A stretch of 21,045 nt of DNA from Halarchaeoplasma sp046498385 (GTDB taxonomy: Archaea > Thermoplasmatota > Thermoplasmata > Halarchaeoplasmatales > Halarchaeoplasmataceae), in the NCBI GenBank assembly GCA_046498385.1, contig JAWOAU010000075.1:1-21045 (forward strand). The letters run 5' to 3'. Numbering within the stretch: position 1 is the stretch's first letter; every line of letters starts with the position of its first letter. The notes below the pieces were generated by a model that saw only the letters and a program-made list of their open reading frames with translations, was not told the origin of the DNA and did no database searches. This document shows positions 1 through 6,664 of this stretch, in pieces. A program made the translations under genes and the position numbers.

Positions 1-327
1 AGCCGCTGGTCTGGCGATATACCGGAGGGGGAAGTGTATAACGATGAGCTCACCGTGTTCATGGACGGTAACAAGACCGTCACCGCCCACTTCGTGAGGC
101 AAGAGTTCACCTTGAACATCACAGTAGATGGAGAAGGAACCACTGATCCAACACCGGGTAACAATACGTTCGAATACGAGGATGAGGTGAACCTGACCGC
201 TACACCAGCGGAAGGCTGGCGGTTCAGCCACTGGACCGGTGATGTACCGGAGGGAGAGGAGTACGACGATGAGCTCACCATGATCATGGCTCAAAACAAT
301 ACACTCACCGCCCACTTCGAAGAGCTG
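1..327 (+). repeat. Tandem protein repeat with about 225-bp period
   Basis: The motif S-R/H-W-S/T-G-D-I/V-P-E-G-E ending in T-A-H-F occurs at base 1 and again at base 226, giving a 75-residue period. Only one full unit and the end of another are visible, so the total copy number is unknown. The DNA copies have diverged although the protein motif is kept, which argues against a very recent duplication. Confidence 0.6.
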
Positions 328-741
328 CTCTTCGTGCTGGAGGACCTTGTGCTCGAAGTAGAGTCTACCGAGGGAAAGGATACTCTGGAAGTCACTATCA
401 CTGTTAGTGCGAGTAATGCAGGACTGCTGGAAGGCTTCATAGATGTGGTCGTGGATGATGCTGTAGTTTACACCCTGGACATCCCGGCAGAGGGTAGTGC
501 GGAACACACGTTCACCCATACCTTCGACGAGCCCGGTACTTACGAGATCGAGTTCGGTGAGCTGACGGAGACGGTAGTTGTGGAGGAAAGCTTCCCCCTG
601 TGGATATTTCCGGTCATTGGCATAGTGATCGTACTTGTGCTGCTTGTCGTGTACCTGGTTAAAAACAAAGGGGCTCCGGAGAGTACGCTTTCGGATGAGG
701 AGGAAGAGGATGTTATAACGGAAGAGGAAGTGGAATTATAG
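1..741 (+). CDS. C-terminal part of a repeat-containing, membrane-anchored surface protein (5' truncated)
   Basis: The frame is open from the first base, so the true start lies outside the window; 246 residues are visible. Residues 1-34 and 76-108 are copies of the same motif (SRWSGDIPEGE / SHWTGDVPEGE, ending TAHF), separated by a segment with GEG and ATPAEGW. This pattern resembles the InlB-type bacterial repeats found in many secreted proteins. Residues about 110-195 look like an Ig/CARDB-type beta domain, with DEPGTYEIEFGEL near its end. A single hydrophobic helix (about 200-220, WIFPVIGIVIVLVLLVVYLV) is followed by KNK and a short acidic tail, which fits a C-terminal anchor with the repeats outside the cell. 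Adhesion or cell-envelope function is inferred from architecture only. No ligand can be named. Confidence 0.75.
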   Translation, partial: SRWSGDIPEGEVYNDELTVFMDGNKTVTAHFVRQEFTLNITVDGEGTTDPTPGNNTFEYEDEVNLTATPAEGWRFSHWTGDVPEGEEYDDELTMIMAQNNTLTAHFEELLFVLEDLVLEVESTEGKDTLEVTITVSASNAGLLEGFIDVVVDDAVVYTLDIPAEGSAEHTFTHTFDEPGTYEIEFGELTETVVVEESFPLWIFPVIGIVIVLVLLVVYLVKNKGAPESTLSDEEEEDVITEEEVEL

Positions 742-775
742 AAAACATCGGTTCGAACGACTGAGCTGCGAAAAA

Positions 776-785
776 GGTATTAAAC
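776..785 (+). promoter_or_regulatory. Possible TATA box for the alkyltransferase-endonuclease V gene
   Basis: An A-rich stretch followed by GGTATTAAAC lies about 24 bases upstream of the ATG at 808. That is the usual archaeal TATA-to-start distance and would give a leaderless or nearly leaderless mRNA. A GGAG at 791-794 is rather far from the ATG to act as a Shine-Dalgarno site. This is inference from spacing alone. Confidence 0.3.
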
Positions 786-807
786 CCGGCGGAGATAGAG
801 CATATAT

Positions 808-1767
808 ATGGATGCATTGGTAGATACTTTCACAGATACCTTTTACGCCCTTGTGAAACAGATACCCGAGGGTAAGGTATCCACTTACGGTGCCCTGGCC
901 CGGGCACTGGGTGATGTGAGGGCATCCAGGGCAGTAGGGCGGATGCTGAACATGAACCCTCGCCCTGTGATCGTGCCGTGCCACCGGGTGGTGATGTCCG
1001 ATGGGGCAATTGGGGGATTCGGCCTCGGGGTCGAGAAGAAGATAAGTTTTCTCGAAGAAGAGGGTGTGTTTGTGGAAGGGGACAAGGTTGTGGATTTTGA
1101 GGAAAAATATTTCGACGATTTTACCAGTGATCTTCCCCTTAACTCACTAAGAGAGGAACAGGACAGGCTGGTTGCTCAGGTGCTCATCGAAGATAAACAC
1201 GATGACCTGGAAACCATCATGGGTGTTGACGTCTCTTACGGTGATGAATTGGCTTACGGGGCCTTCACGCTATGGCAGGACAATGAAAAAATAGATGAAA
1301 AGACGATCAGTTATAAGGTAAGTTTTCCATACATCCCCACTTACCTCGCCTATCGTGAACTCCCCCCTCTCCTGAAACTCATAAAGCAAATAGAACGTCC
1401 CGATGTTATCATGGTGGACGGCAACGGTTATCTTCATCCCAGGCACCTTGGTATCGCCTCTCACCTGGGTGCGGTCACCGATATCCCCACCTTAGGGGTA
1501 GCCAAGAGTCTGCTGCTGGGTGAAGTGGAGGGTACGGTCAGCGATTCGGACCCCGTTTCACCGATACGCTACCGAGGTGAGACTGTGGGATATGCATTCC
1601 TGAGCTCGTCCCGTGCCAAAAACCCGGTTTATGTATCCGCTGGTCATCGCCTATCCCATGGGACCGCTTTAAAGCTGGTGAAGCGGTACTGCAAGTACAA
1701 GATACCCGAGCCCATACGCCATGCCCATGAACTGGCCAATAAAGCAAGAAAAGGTGATGTGTCGTGA
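808..1767 (+). CDS. Bifunctional O6-alkylguanine-DNA alkyltransferase / endonuclease V
   Basis: A 319-residue fusion of two DNA repair enzymes. Residues about 5-90 are the alkyltransferase DNA-binding and active-site domain, with the PCHR motif at 57-60; C58 would be the alkyl acceptor. The N-terminal domain seen in longer family members is absent. Residues about 110-315 are endonuclease V, which nicks DNA near deoxyinosine. GVDVSY supplies the first acidic metal ligand (D141), YIPTYLAYRE the E184 region, and VDGNGYLHPRHLG the second Asp (D204), followed by IASHLG and the VAKS lysine (K233). Both active sites look intact. The same fusion is known from Ferroplasma and other Thermoplasmata, where both activities have been shown. 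The stop overlaps the next gene by 4 bp. Confidence 0.93.
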   Translation: MDALVDTFTDTFYALVKQIPEGKVSTYGALARALGDVRASRAVGRMLNMNPRPVIVPCHRVVMSDGAIGGFGLGVEKKISFLEEEGVFVEGDKVVDFEEKYFDDFTSDLPLNSLREEQDRLVAQVLIEDKHDDLETIMGVDVSYGDELAYGAFTLWQDNEKIDEKTISYKVSFPYIPTYLAYRELPPLLKLIKQIERPDVIMVDGNGYLHPRHLGIASHLGAVTDIPTLGVAKSLLLGEVEGTVSDSDPVSPIRYRGETVGYAFLSSSRAKNPVYVSAGHRLSHGTALKLVKRYCKYKIPEPIRHAHELANKARKGDVS

Positions 1768-2789
1768 TACCCTTATACTATCATGAAGATTACAAAGATT
1801 ATTTTTTCGGACGCCTGCACCCCTTCGATCCACTCAGGTTCTCTCAATTTGTGAAGTTGATACGGGGAAATGAATATTTGACTGGCGTCTTCAAGATACG
1901 TGAGGCGCCAGGGGCCTCCGACGAGGAGCTGCTACTGGTTCATGCCTCGGAATACATAAGGAGTGTCCATGAGACCGAGAAAACAGGAGGGCACTTGTCC
2001 GGTGATACTCCCGTCAAGATCGGTGCACCGAACGCCGCCAGAAAGATCGTAGGTGGTACGTTGAAGGCTGTGGATCACGCATCCCAAGGCCGGAGAGCGG
2101 TCAACCTCGGTGGCCTGCACCATGCAGGAAGGGACTACGGGGAAGGTTTCTGTATATTCAACGACGTCGCCGTAGGGGCCGAGTACTTAGCGAACAAAGG
2201 AAAAAACGTGTGTATTTTGGATACCGACGCCCATCAGGGTAACGGTACCATGGACATATTCTATGACGATCCCAGGGTCCTTTTTATCTCATTACATCAA
2301 GATCCCTATACGCTGTATCCCGGTCGAGGGTTCGTAAATGAGATCGGTAAAGGGTTAGGTGAGGGGTATACGGTGAACATCCCGATGCCCAGGGACGCCA
2401 ACGCTGCGGATTACAGGTATTCCATGGACGAGGTGGTCTTCCCAACGGTGAAAAAGTTCAAACCGGATATCATCATACGCAACGGCGGTTCGGATCCCCA
2501 TTATTCCGACACACTCACGGACCTGGGTTTGGATATGGCCGGGTTGCAGTACCTTGGTGAGGCCGCACGAAAATTGTCGGATGAAAACCATGCCGGGCAC
2601 GTTGAACTCATGCTCTCGGGATACGGTCCAAGGGTGATCGAGGGTTGGCTTGCCATACTTAAAGGAGCTTTTTCTTTAAACATAGAACTTCCTTCCGATA
2701 AAAAACTTGCATCCCCGGATGTTTCACCTGATGAAACGGTGCGGAATACGGTAAAGGAATTGAAGAATATGATAAGCCCTTACTGGTAG
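1764..2789 (+). CDS. Histone deacetylase / AcuC-family zinc hydrolase
   Basis: A 341-residue protein starting at a GTG that overlaps the previous stop (GTGA). It has the arginase-fold deacetylase signatures: the paired catalytic histidines in GGLHHA (H119, H120), zinc ligands D155 and H157 in DTDAHQGNG, a likely third ligand D249 in GGSDPHYSDT, and a candidate catalytic tyrosine Y287 in LSGYGPR. The second histidine of the usual DxDxHHG motif is Gln here (Q158). The family removes acyl groups from lysine side chains or small acylated amines. In archaea the substrate could be a chromatin protein such as Alba or a histone, another acetylated protein, or a polyamine, and the sequence does not decide between these. 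Overlap with the repair gene suggests co-expression. Confidence 0.88.
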   Translation: MIPLYYHEDYKDYFFGRLHPFDPLRFSQFVKLIRGNEYLTGVFKIREAPGASDEELLLVHASEYIRSVHETEKTGGHLSGDTPVKIGAPNAARKIVGGTLKAVDHASQGRRAVNLGGLHHAGRDYGEGFCIFNDVAVGAEYLANKGKNVCILDTDAHQGNGTMDIFYDDPRVLFISLHQDPYTLYPGRGFVNEIGKGLGEGYTVNIPMPRDANAADYRYSMDEVVFPTVKKFKPDIIIRNGGSDPHYSDTLTDLGLDMAGLQYLGEAARKLSDENHAGHVELMLSGYGPRVIEGWLAILKGAFSLNIELPSDKKLASPDVSPDETVRNTVKELKNMISPYW

Positions 2790-2812
2790 TTAACAGATGT
2801 CGGGCACCGTTA

Positions 2813-2822
2813 CATTTAAATA
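2813..2822 (+). promoter_or_regulatory. TATA-like promoter for the ribosomal protein run
   Basis: CATTTAAATA sits in the gap after the deacetylase gene and matches the archaeal TATA consensus well. Transcription would start about 24-28 bases downstream, near 2843-2850, leaving an untranslated leader of about 160 nt before the uL3 start. No other equally good box is seen in this gap. Confidence 0.5.
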
Positions 2823-2845
2823 ACCCACCCCTTTAATGAGGTTTT

Positions 2846-3008
2846 ACATCGCATCTTGACCAGACGCCATGGGCAATCCTTAAGGAACCCAGCAGAAAGC
2901 GTCACGGTCTGGATTAGGAACGAGCGTATTCGGTGCATCATTTGTGCCTGTAATGGGTTAGCTCATCCGTGGCGATAACGCTAGTAAAAAGATGACAGAG
3001 GTATTATT
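2846..3008 (+). promoter_or_regulatory. Putative structured 5' leader of the uL3 operon
   Basis: This non-coding stretch can form several helices. CCAGAC (2860-2865) pairs perfectly with GTCTGG (2907-2912). GACGC (2863-2867) pairs with GCGTC (2899-2903), which excludes the first helix because they share GAC. Inside both lie TGGG/CCCA (2870-2873/2888-2891) and a TCC-TTAA-GGA hairpin (2878-2887). A further hairpin pairs GGTGCA (2932-2937) with TGTGCC (2943-2948), with two G-U pairs. A GAGGT Shine-Dalgarno at 2998-3002 precedes the ATG at 3009. Long leaders on ribosomal operons often bind a ribosomal protein for feedback control, but no known archaeal motif was recognised. A small independent RNA is also possible. 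Confidence 0.35.
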
Positions 3009-4007
3009 ATGCCAGACAAACATCACCCCCGCAGAGGATCGATGGGATATTCTCCCCGTAAAAGAGCGGCAGCAATGACTCCGAAGATACGGTCTTGGCC
3101 GGAGATAGAAGAAGGGCCTAAGCTACAGGGTTTTCCAGGCTTCAAGGCGGGAATGACTCATGCTTTCGTAGTGGATTACCGGCCAACCAGCACAACTTCC
3201 AGCCAGGAGATCAGAGTACCTGTAACCGTGGTGGAAACGCCGCCGGTAACAATATGTGGACTCAGGTTCTATCGGGAAACTCACGAGGGCCTTAAAACCT
3301 TGGGGGAAGTATGGGCGGATAATGCGGAAAAAAAAGTTCGAAAGAGATTCCCTATCCCCAAAAAGTTCGATACAAAAGAGATGTGGAAAAAAATAGACCG
3401 TTCAAAGGTTGACGGAGTGCGTGCATTGGTACACACCCACCCTGAAAAAGTTTCAGGCGTACCTCGTAAGACTCCGGATATAATGGAACTCAGGATAGGA
3501 GGCGGAACGATCTCTGAAAGGGTCGAATTCGGTGAGGGTATGCTGGGTAAGGAAGTTGATTACGAACAGTTCGCCCAGACCGGTGCCATGGTCGACGTTT
3601 CGGCCATAACTAAAGGGAAGGGAACCCAAGGTCATGTAAAACGGTGGGGTGTGAAACTACTATCTCACAAGAACAGTAAGTCACGGAGGAACGTAGGTAC
3701 CACCGGTGTTTTCATCCCGGGTTACATACGGCCCACGGTGCCTCAAGCGGGTCAGATGGGCTTCCATCAGAGGACGGAACACAATAAGAGAGTGTTAAAA
3801 ATAGGGAACAATGGTGAGGAAGTTAATCCCAGCGGCGGGTTTGTTAACTACGGCGAAGTCCGTAACCCCTATGTACTCATACACGGCTCTATACCCGGTC
3901 CTTCCAAGCGCGTTGTTGTTATGAGAGACCCTGTCAGACTCAGAGGTGTAGAGGTCAGAGAACCGGATATCACTTATGTTTCAACAGAATCAAACCAGGG
4001 GGCCTAG
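3009..4007 (+). CDS. rpl3: 50S ribosomal protein L3 (uL3)
   Basis: A 332-residue archaeal/eukaryotic-type uL3 that binds 23S rRNA close to the peptidyl transferase centre and acts early in large-subunit assembly. Recognisable blocks are GFKAGMTHAF near residue 45, TKGKGTQGHVKRWGVK near 200, HKNSKSRRNVGTTG and the long loop PQAGQMGFHQRTEHNK near 245. The N-terminus (KHHPRRGSMGYSPRKRA) is the basic extension typical of archaeal members. GAGGT six bases before the ATG supports the start. It is the first gene of the long translation cluster and is followed after 3 bases by uL4. Confidence 0.97.
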   Translation: MPDKHHPRRGSMGYSPRKRAAAMTPKIRSWPEIEEGPKLQGFPGFKAGMTHAFVVDYRPTSTTSSQEIRVPVTVVETPPVTICGLRFYRETHEGLKTLGEVWADNAEKKVRKRFPIPKKFDTKEMWKKIDRSKVDGVRALVHTHPEKVSGVPRKTPDIMELRIGGGTISERVEFGEGMLGKEVDYEQFAQTGAMVDVSAITKGKGTQGHVKRWGVKLLSHKNSKSRRNVGTTGVFIPGYIRPTVPQAGQMGFHQRTEHNKRVLKIGNNGEEVNPSGGFVNYGEVRNPYVLIHGSIPGPSKRVVVMRDPVRLRGVEVREPDITYVSTESNQGA

Positions 4008-4010
4008 TAA

Positions 4011-4775
4011 ATGAATGTGAATGTTTTCAACACAAAAGGCGAGAAAAAGGCCGACCTAAAGCTTCCGGCACCCTTTTCCGAAGAGATACGTGATGATATA
4101 ATCCACAGGGCCGTAATCTCAATGCAGTCCAACAGAAGGCAGCCTTATGCTCCTTCGTCGAAGGCCGGCATGAGGCATGCCGTGGCCAACCCAGGTAAGG
4201 GCAGGGGTATCGCCAGGGTCCAAAGATTAACACAGTACGGTAACAGGGCGGCGGAATCCCCAAATAACGTGGGCGGACGGAGAGCTCATCCTCCCAAGGT
4301 GGAGAATGACCTGGGCAAAAAGATGAATGCAAAGGAGCGGAAGAAGGCCCGGAGGTCGGCACTAGCTGCCACCGCTAATAAAAATTTCATTATCAAAAGA
4401 GGACACAAGATAGAGGAAAAGGGATTGACTTTCCCGGTGGTCCTTGAAAAATCAGTCGAAGACATGCAGTCAACCAAGGAGGCGGTTGAACTCTTAAAAT
4501 CCTTAGGCCTTTGGGGTGATGTAGAAAGGGCAAAGAAGGGGAAAAAGGTCAGAGCTGGAAAAGGTAAGATGCGGAACAGGAGGTATAAATCTCCCCGTAG
4601 CCTGCTGGTAGTCCTTCCAGAAGAGAGCCAAGGTATCAAGTCTTTCTCCAATCTTCCCGGCGTTGACGTTAGGACCCCGGACCAGGTGACGGTGGAGGAC
4701 CTTGCTCCAGGTGGGGATATGGGACGCTTGACGATATTTAGTGTACGTGCGTTAAATCAAGTAGGAGGCTGGTAG
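4011..4775 (+). CDS. rpl4: 50S ribosomal protein L4 (uL4, archaeal L1e type)
   Basis: A 254-residue uL4, which lines part of the peptide exit tunnel and binds domain I of 23S rRNA. The basic tunnel loop lies at about residues 44-100 (QSNRRQPYAPSSKAGMRHA, GKGRGIARVQ, GGRRAHPP). It is followed by the helix KKMNAKERKKARRSALAATAN and a C-terminal globular part with LLVVLPEES and the GVDVRTPDQVTVEDLAPGG segment typical of archaeal proteins. The 3' end contains AGGAGG, which serves as the ribosome-binding site for uL23 two bases after the stop. Confidence 0.97.
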   Translation: MNVNVFNTKGEKKADLKLPAPFSEEIRDDIIHRAVISMQSNRRQPYAPSSKAGMRHAVANPGKGRGIARVQRLTQYGNRAAESPNNVGGRRAHPPKVENDLGKKMNAKERKKARRSALAATANKNFIIKRGHKIEEKGLTFPVVLEKSVEDMQSTKEAVELLKSLGLWGDVERAKKGKKVRAGKGKMRNRRYKSPRSLLVVLPEESQGIKSFSNLPGVDVRTPDQVTVEDLAPGGDMGRLTIFSVRALNQVGGW

Positions 4776-4777
4776 CT

Positions 4778-5047
4778 ATGATTGAATATGATAACCCTTA
4801 CAAAATCATACTTCATCCCTATGTCACTGAAAAGACCATGACGATGATGGAGAATGAAAACAAGTTGGAGTTCGTGGTGGACTCGAAGGCGAATAAGAAG
4901 CAGATACAAGAAGCGGTTGAAGAACTCTTCGAAGTCGACGTGATCAAGGTAAACACACGTATCGATAGGCGTGGTAAGAAGGCGACAGTTAAGTTCTCGG
5001 ATGAAGCATCCGCAGAAGAGTTAGGTATGAGGATCGGGGTGTTCTAG
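4778..5047 (+). CDS. rpl23: 50S ribosomal protein L23 (uL23)
   Basis: An 89-residue uL23, the exit-tunnel protein where signal recognition particle and other nascent-chain factors dock. The opening NPYKIILHPYVTEKTM is the family signature. ANKKQIQEAVEELFEVDVIKVN forms the helix and following strand, and the protein ends TVKFSDEASAEELGMRIGVF. It has the short length usual in archaea. AGGAGG within the end of uL4 is its likely Shine-Dalgarno site. The stop abuts the uL2 start with no gap. Confidence 0.97.
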   Translation: MIEYDNPYKIILHPYVTEKTMTMMENENKLEFVVDSKANKKQIQEAVEELFEVDVIKVNTRIDRRGKKATVKFSDEASAEELGMRIGVF

Positions 5048-5782
5048 ATGGGAAAAAGAATCATACCTCAAAGGAGAGGAAGAGGTTCCTCTATATATCG
5101 TTCACCCAGCCACCGTCATCTTGCGAAACCGGGTTATCCTAAATCTCAGGATGCCCGTGGAGAGGTAATAGAACTACACCACTCTCCCGGTAGAACCGCA
5201 CCCTTGGCGGAGATCGAGTTCGATAATGGCGAGACGTGTTTCATGCTTGCCAATTATGGTTTAAGAGAGGGTCAACAGATCGACCTTGGCCCTAACGCAC
5301 CTCCAAAACGAAGCAACGTGCTTCCCTTGAGGAGGATACCGGTCGGTACCTTCGTACATAATATAGAAATTGAACCTTTGGATGGAGGTAAACTCGTTCG
5401 CTCTTCAGGTACCTATGCCACAATTGTTTCTCACGGTAAAAAGATGACGACTATCAGGATGCCTTCGGGTGCCTTTAAAAGGATCGATTCCCGATCCAGG
5501 GCGACCATAGGCATAGTCGCAGGCGGAGGGCACAAGGACAAGCCCTTTGCCAAGGCAGGCAAGAGGGTTCATGCATACAAATCGAATGCAAAGGACTCTG
5601 TGAAGGTAAGGGGAATCGCGATGAACGCGGTTAGTCATCCCCACGGCGGCGGGGATCATCAACATGTCGGTGTACCTTCGACGGTTTCCGCACATGCACC
5701 ACCTGGAAGAAAGGTGGGACGGATATCTTCGAAGAAGACCCGTAAAAAGAAAAAGAAAGAAGCTAGAGATAAAAAGAGGTAG
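5048..5782 (+). CDS. rpl2: 50S ribosomal protein L2 (uL2)
   Basis: A 244-residue uL2, needed for subunit joining and for peptidyl transferase integrity. It opens MGKRIIPQRRGRGSSIYRSP as in other archaea, has the central OB/SH3-type body, and carries the conserved C-terminal segment GGGHKDKP, then VRGIAMNAVSHPHGGGDH around residues 185-202, including the invariant His near the peptidyl transferase centre. The extreme C-terminus is a lysine/arginine run (KKTRKKKKKEARDKKR), expected to thread into rRNA. The gene starts directly after uL23. Confidence 0.98.
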   Translation: MGKRIIPQRRGRGSSIYRSPSHRHLAKPGYPKSQDARGEVIELHHSPGRTAPLAEIEFDNGETCFMLANYGLREGQQIDLGPNAPPKRSNVLPLRRIPVGTFVHNIEIEPLDGGKLVRSSGTYATIVSHGKKMTTIRMPSGAFKRIDSRSRATIGIVAGGGHKDKPFAKAGKRVHAYKSNAKDSVKVRGIAMNAVSHPHGGGDHQHVGVPSTVSAHAPPGRKVGRISSKKTRKKKKKEARDKKR

Positions 5783-5788
5783 ATCTTT

Positions 5789-6205
5789 ATGGCCAAGAAA
5801 AAAAGGCGGATTAGGACTCGTAGAAAAAAGGAATTCAAGTACAGGGGATATACCATTGAAGAGCTCCAGTCTTTATCATTAAAAGAACTTAAAAAGGTCC
5901 TGCCCGCCAGGGCGAGAAGGTCCTTAGATCGAGGACTGAACTCGGAAGAAAGGACTTTCCTAGAGACAATTCAGACCAAGGAGAAGGACGTTTACCGTAC
6001 ACATAGACGAGAGATGATAGTGCTTCCTCAGTTTGTAGGCAAGACCATCGCAGTCCATGACGGTAAAGAATTCAAGAAGGTTCGTATAGAACCCGAGATG
6101 ATAGGTCATTTCCTGGGCGAGTTTGCTATTACTAGGAAAAGTGTTCAGCACTCTGGACCCGGCGTAGGTGCTACCCGATCGTCCAAATATGTGCCGTTGA
6201 AGTGA
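5789..6205 (+). CDS. rps19: 30S ribosomal protein S19 (uS19)
   Basis: A 138-residue uS19 of the head of the small subunit, near the A site and the intersubunit bridges. The archaeal-type basic N-terminus (MAKKKRRIRTRRKKEFKYRG) precedes the core. VGKTIAVHDGKEFKKVRIEPEMIGHFLGEF and ITRKSVQHSGPGVGATRSSKYVPLK match the conserved C-terminal half. Its TGA stop at 6203-6205 is part of the GAGGTGA ribosome-binding site of uL22, so the two are probably translationally coupled. Confidence 0.97.
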   Translation: MAKKKRRIRTRRKKEFKYRGYTIEELQSLSLKELKKVLPARARRSLDRGLNSEERTFLETIQTKEKDVYRTHRREMIVLPQFVGKTIAVHDGKEFKKVRIEPEMIGHFLGEFAITRKSVQHSGPGVGATRSSKYVPLK

Positions 6206-6210
6206 GGTGA
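6204..6210 (+). promoter_or_regulatory. Shine-Dalgarno site that decides the uL22 start
   Basis: GAGGTGA overlaps the uS19 stop codon and lies five bases before the ATG at 6216. An in-frame GTG at 6207 falls inside this site and is therefore an unlikely start. Confidence 0.7.
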
Positions 6211-6215
6211 ATAAG

Positions 6216-6662
6216 ATGGGATATACTATGGAAACGGACCCGGAAGTAACGTCTAAGGCCTATGGAAAGGAGATTCATATTTCCCCTAAAAAGTCGGTAG
6301 AGGTATGCAATTTCCTTAGAGGCAAGGATGTTGATGCGGCGCTCAATATTTTGGACGAAGTAATCGAAAAGAAACGGGCGGTCCCATACAGACGACATAA
6401 TAAACAGGTTTCACACAACAAAGGAGTGGGGTCCGGTGGCTATCCCGTAAATGTTGCCAAAAAAATAAAGTATTTAATAGAGGAGGCTCAAAGTAATGCC
6501 GAGGACAAAGGTCTCGATGCCGAGGATATGTGCATACTGTCTTTGTGCGCACACCGCGGCCGAGTGGTAAAAGGATACCGTTCTCGTGCGTTCGGTCGCA
6601 GTTCTCCTTTTAACCGTAGCACTACTAATATTGAAGTCATCCTAGAAAAGAAGGAGGATTAA
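6216..6662 (+). CDS. rpl22: 50S ribosomal protein L22 (uL22)
   Basis: A 148-residue uL22 that binds 23S rRNA and extends a hairpin into the exit tunnel. The archaeal version is recognised by AYGKEIHISPKKSVEVCNFL, VDAALNILDEVIEKKRAVPYRRH, and GVGSGGYPVNVAKKIKYLIEEAQSNA. The hairpin and end contain CAHRGRVVKGYRSRAFGRSSPFN. I chose the ATG at 6216 over an in-frame GTG at 6207 because the latter lies within the Shine-Dalgarno site. The end of the gene carries AAGGAGG for uS3. Confidence 0.96.
   Translation: MGYTMETDPEVTSKAYGKEIHISPKKSVEVCNFLRGKDVDAALNILDEVIEKKRAVPYRRHNKQVSHNKGVGSGGYPVNVAKKIKYLIEEAQSNAEDKGLDAEDMCILSLCAHRGRVVKGYRSRAFGRSSPFNRSTTNIEVILEKKED
6651..6657 (+). promoter_or_regulatory. 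Strong Shine-Dalgarno supporting a TTG start for uS3
   Basis: AAGGAGG lies seven bases before the TTG at 6665. No ATG or GTG lies in frame at a useful distance, so the TTG is the best initiation codon. Confidence 0.7.
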
Positions 6663-6664
6663 TT

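Noticed and set aside
736..984. Minus-strand reading frame opposite the start of the repair gene
   Set aside because: It has no recognisable domain and overlaps a well-supported gene; it is a shadow frame.
2846..3000. H/ACA or C/D guide RNA in the uL3 leader
   Set aside because: No ACA follows the lower helix at the required place, and no C/D box pair is present.
6207..6215. GTG at 6207 as the uL22 start
   Set aside because: It lies inside the GAGGTGA Shine-Dalgarno site of the better-placed ATG at 6216.
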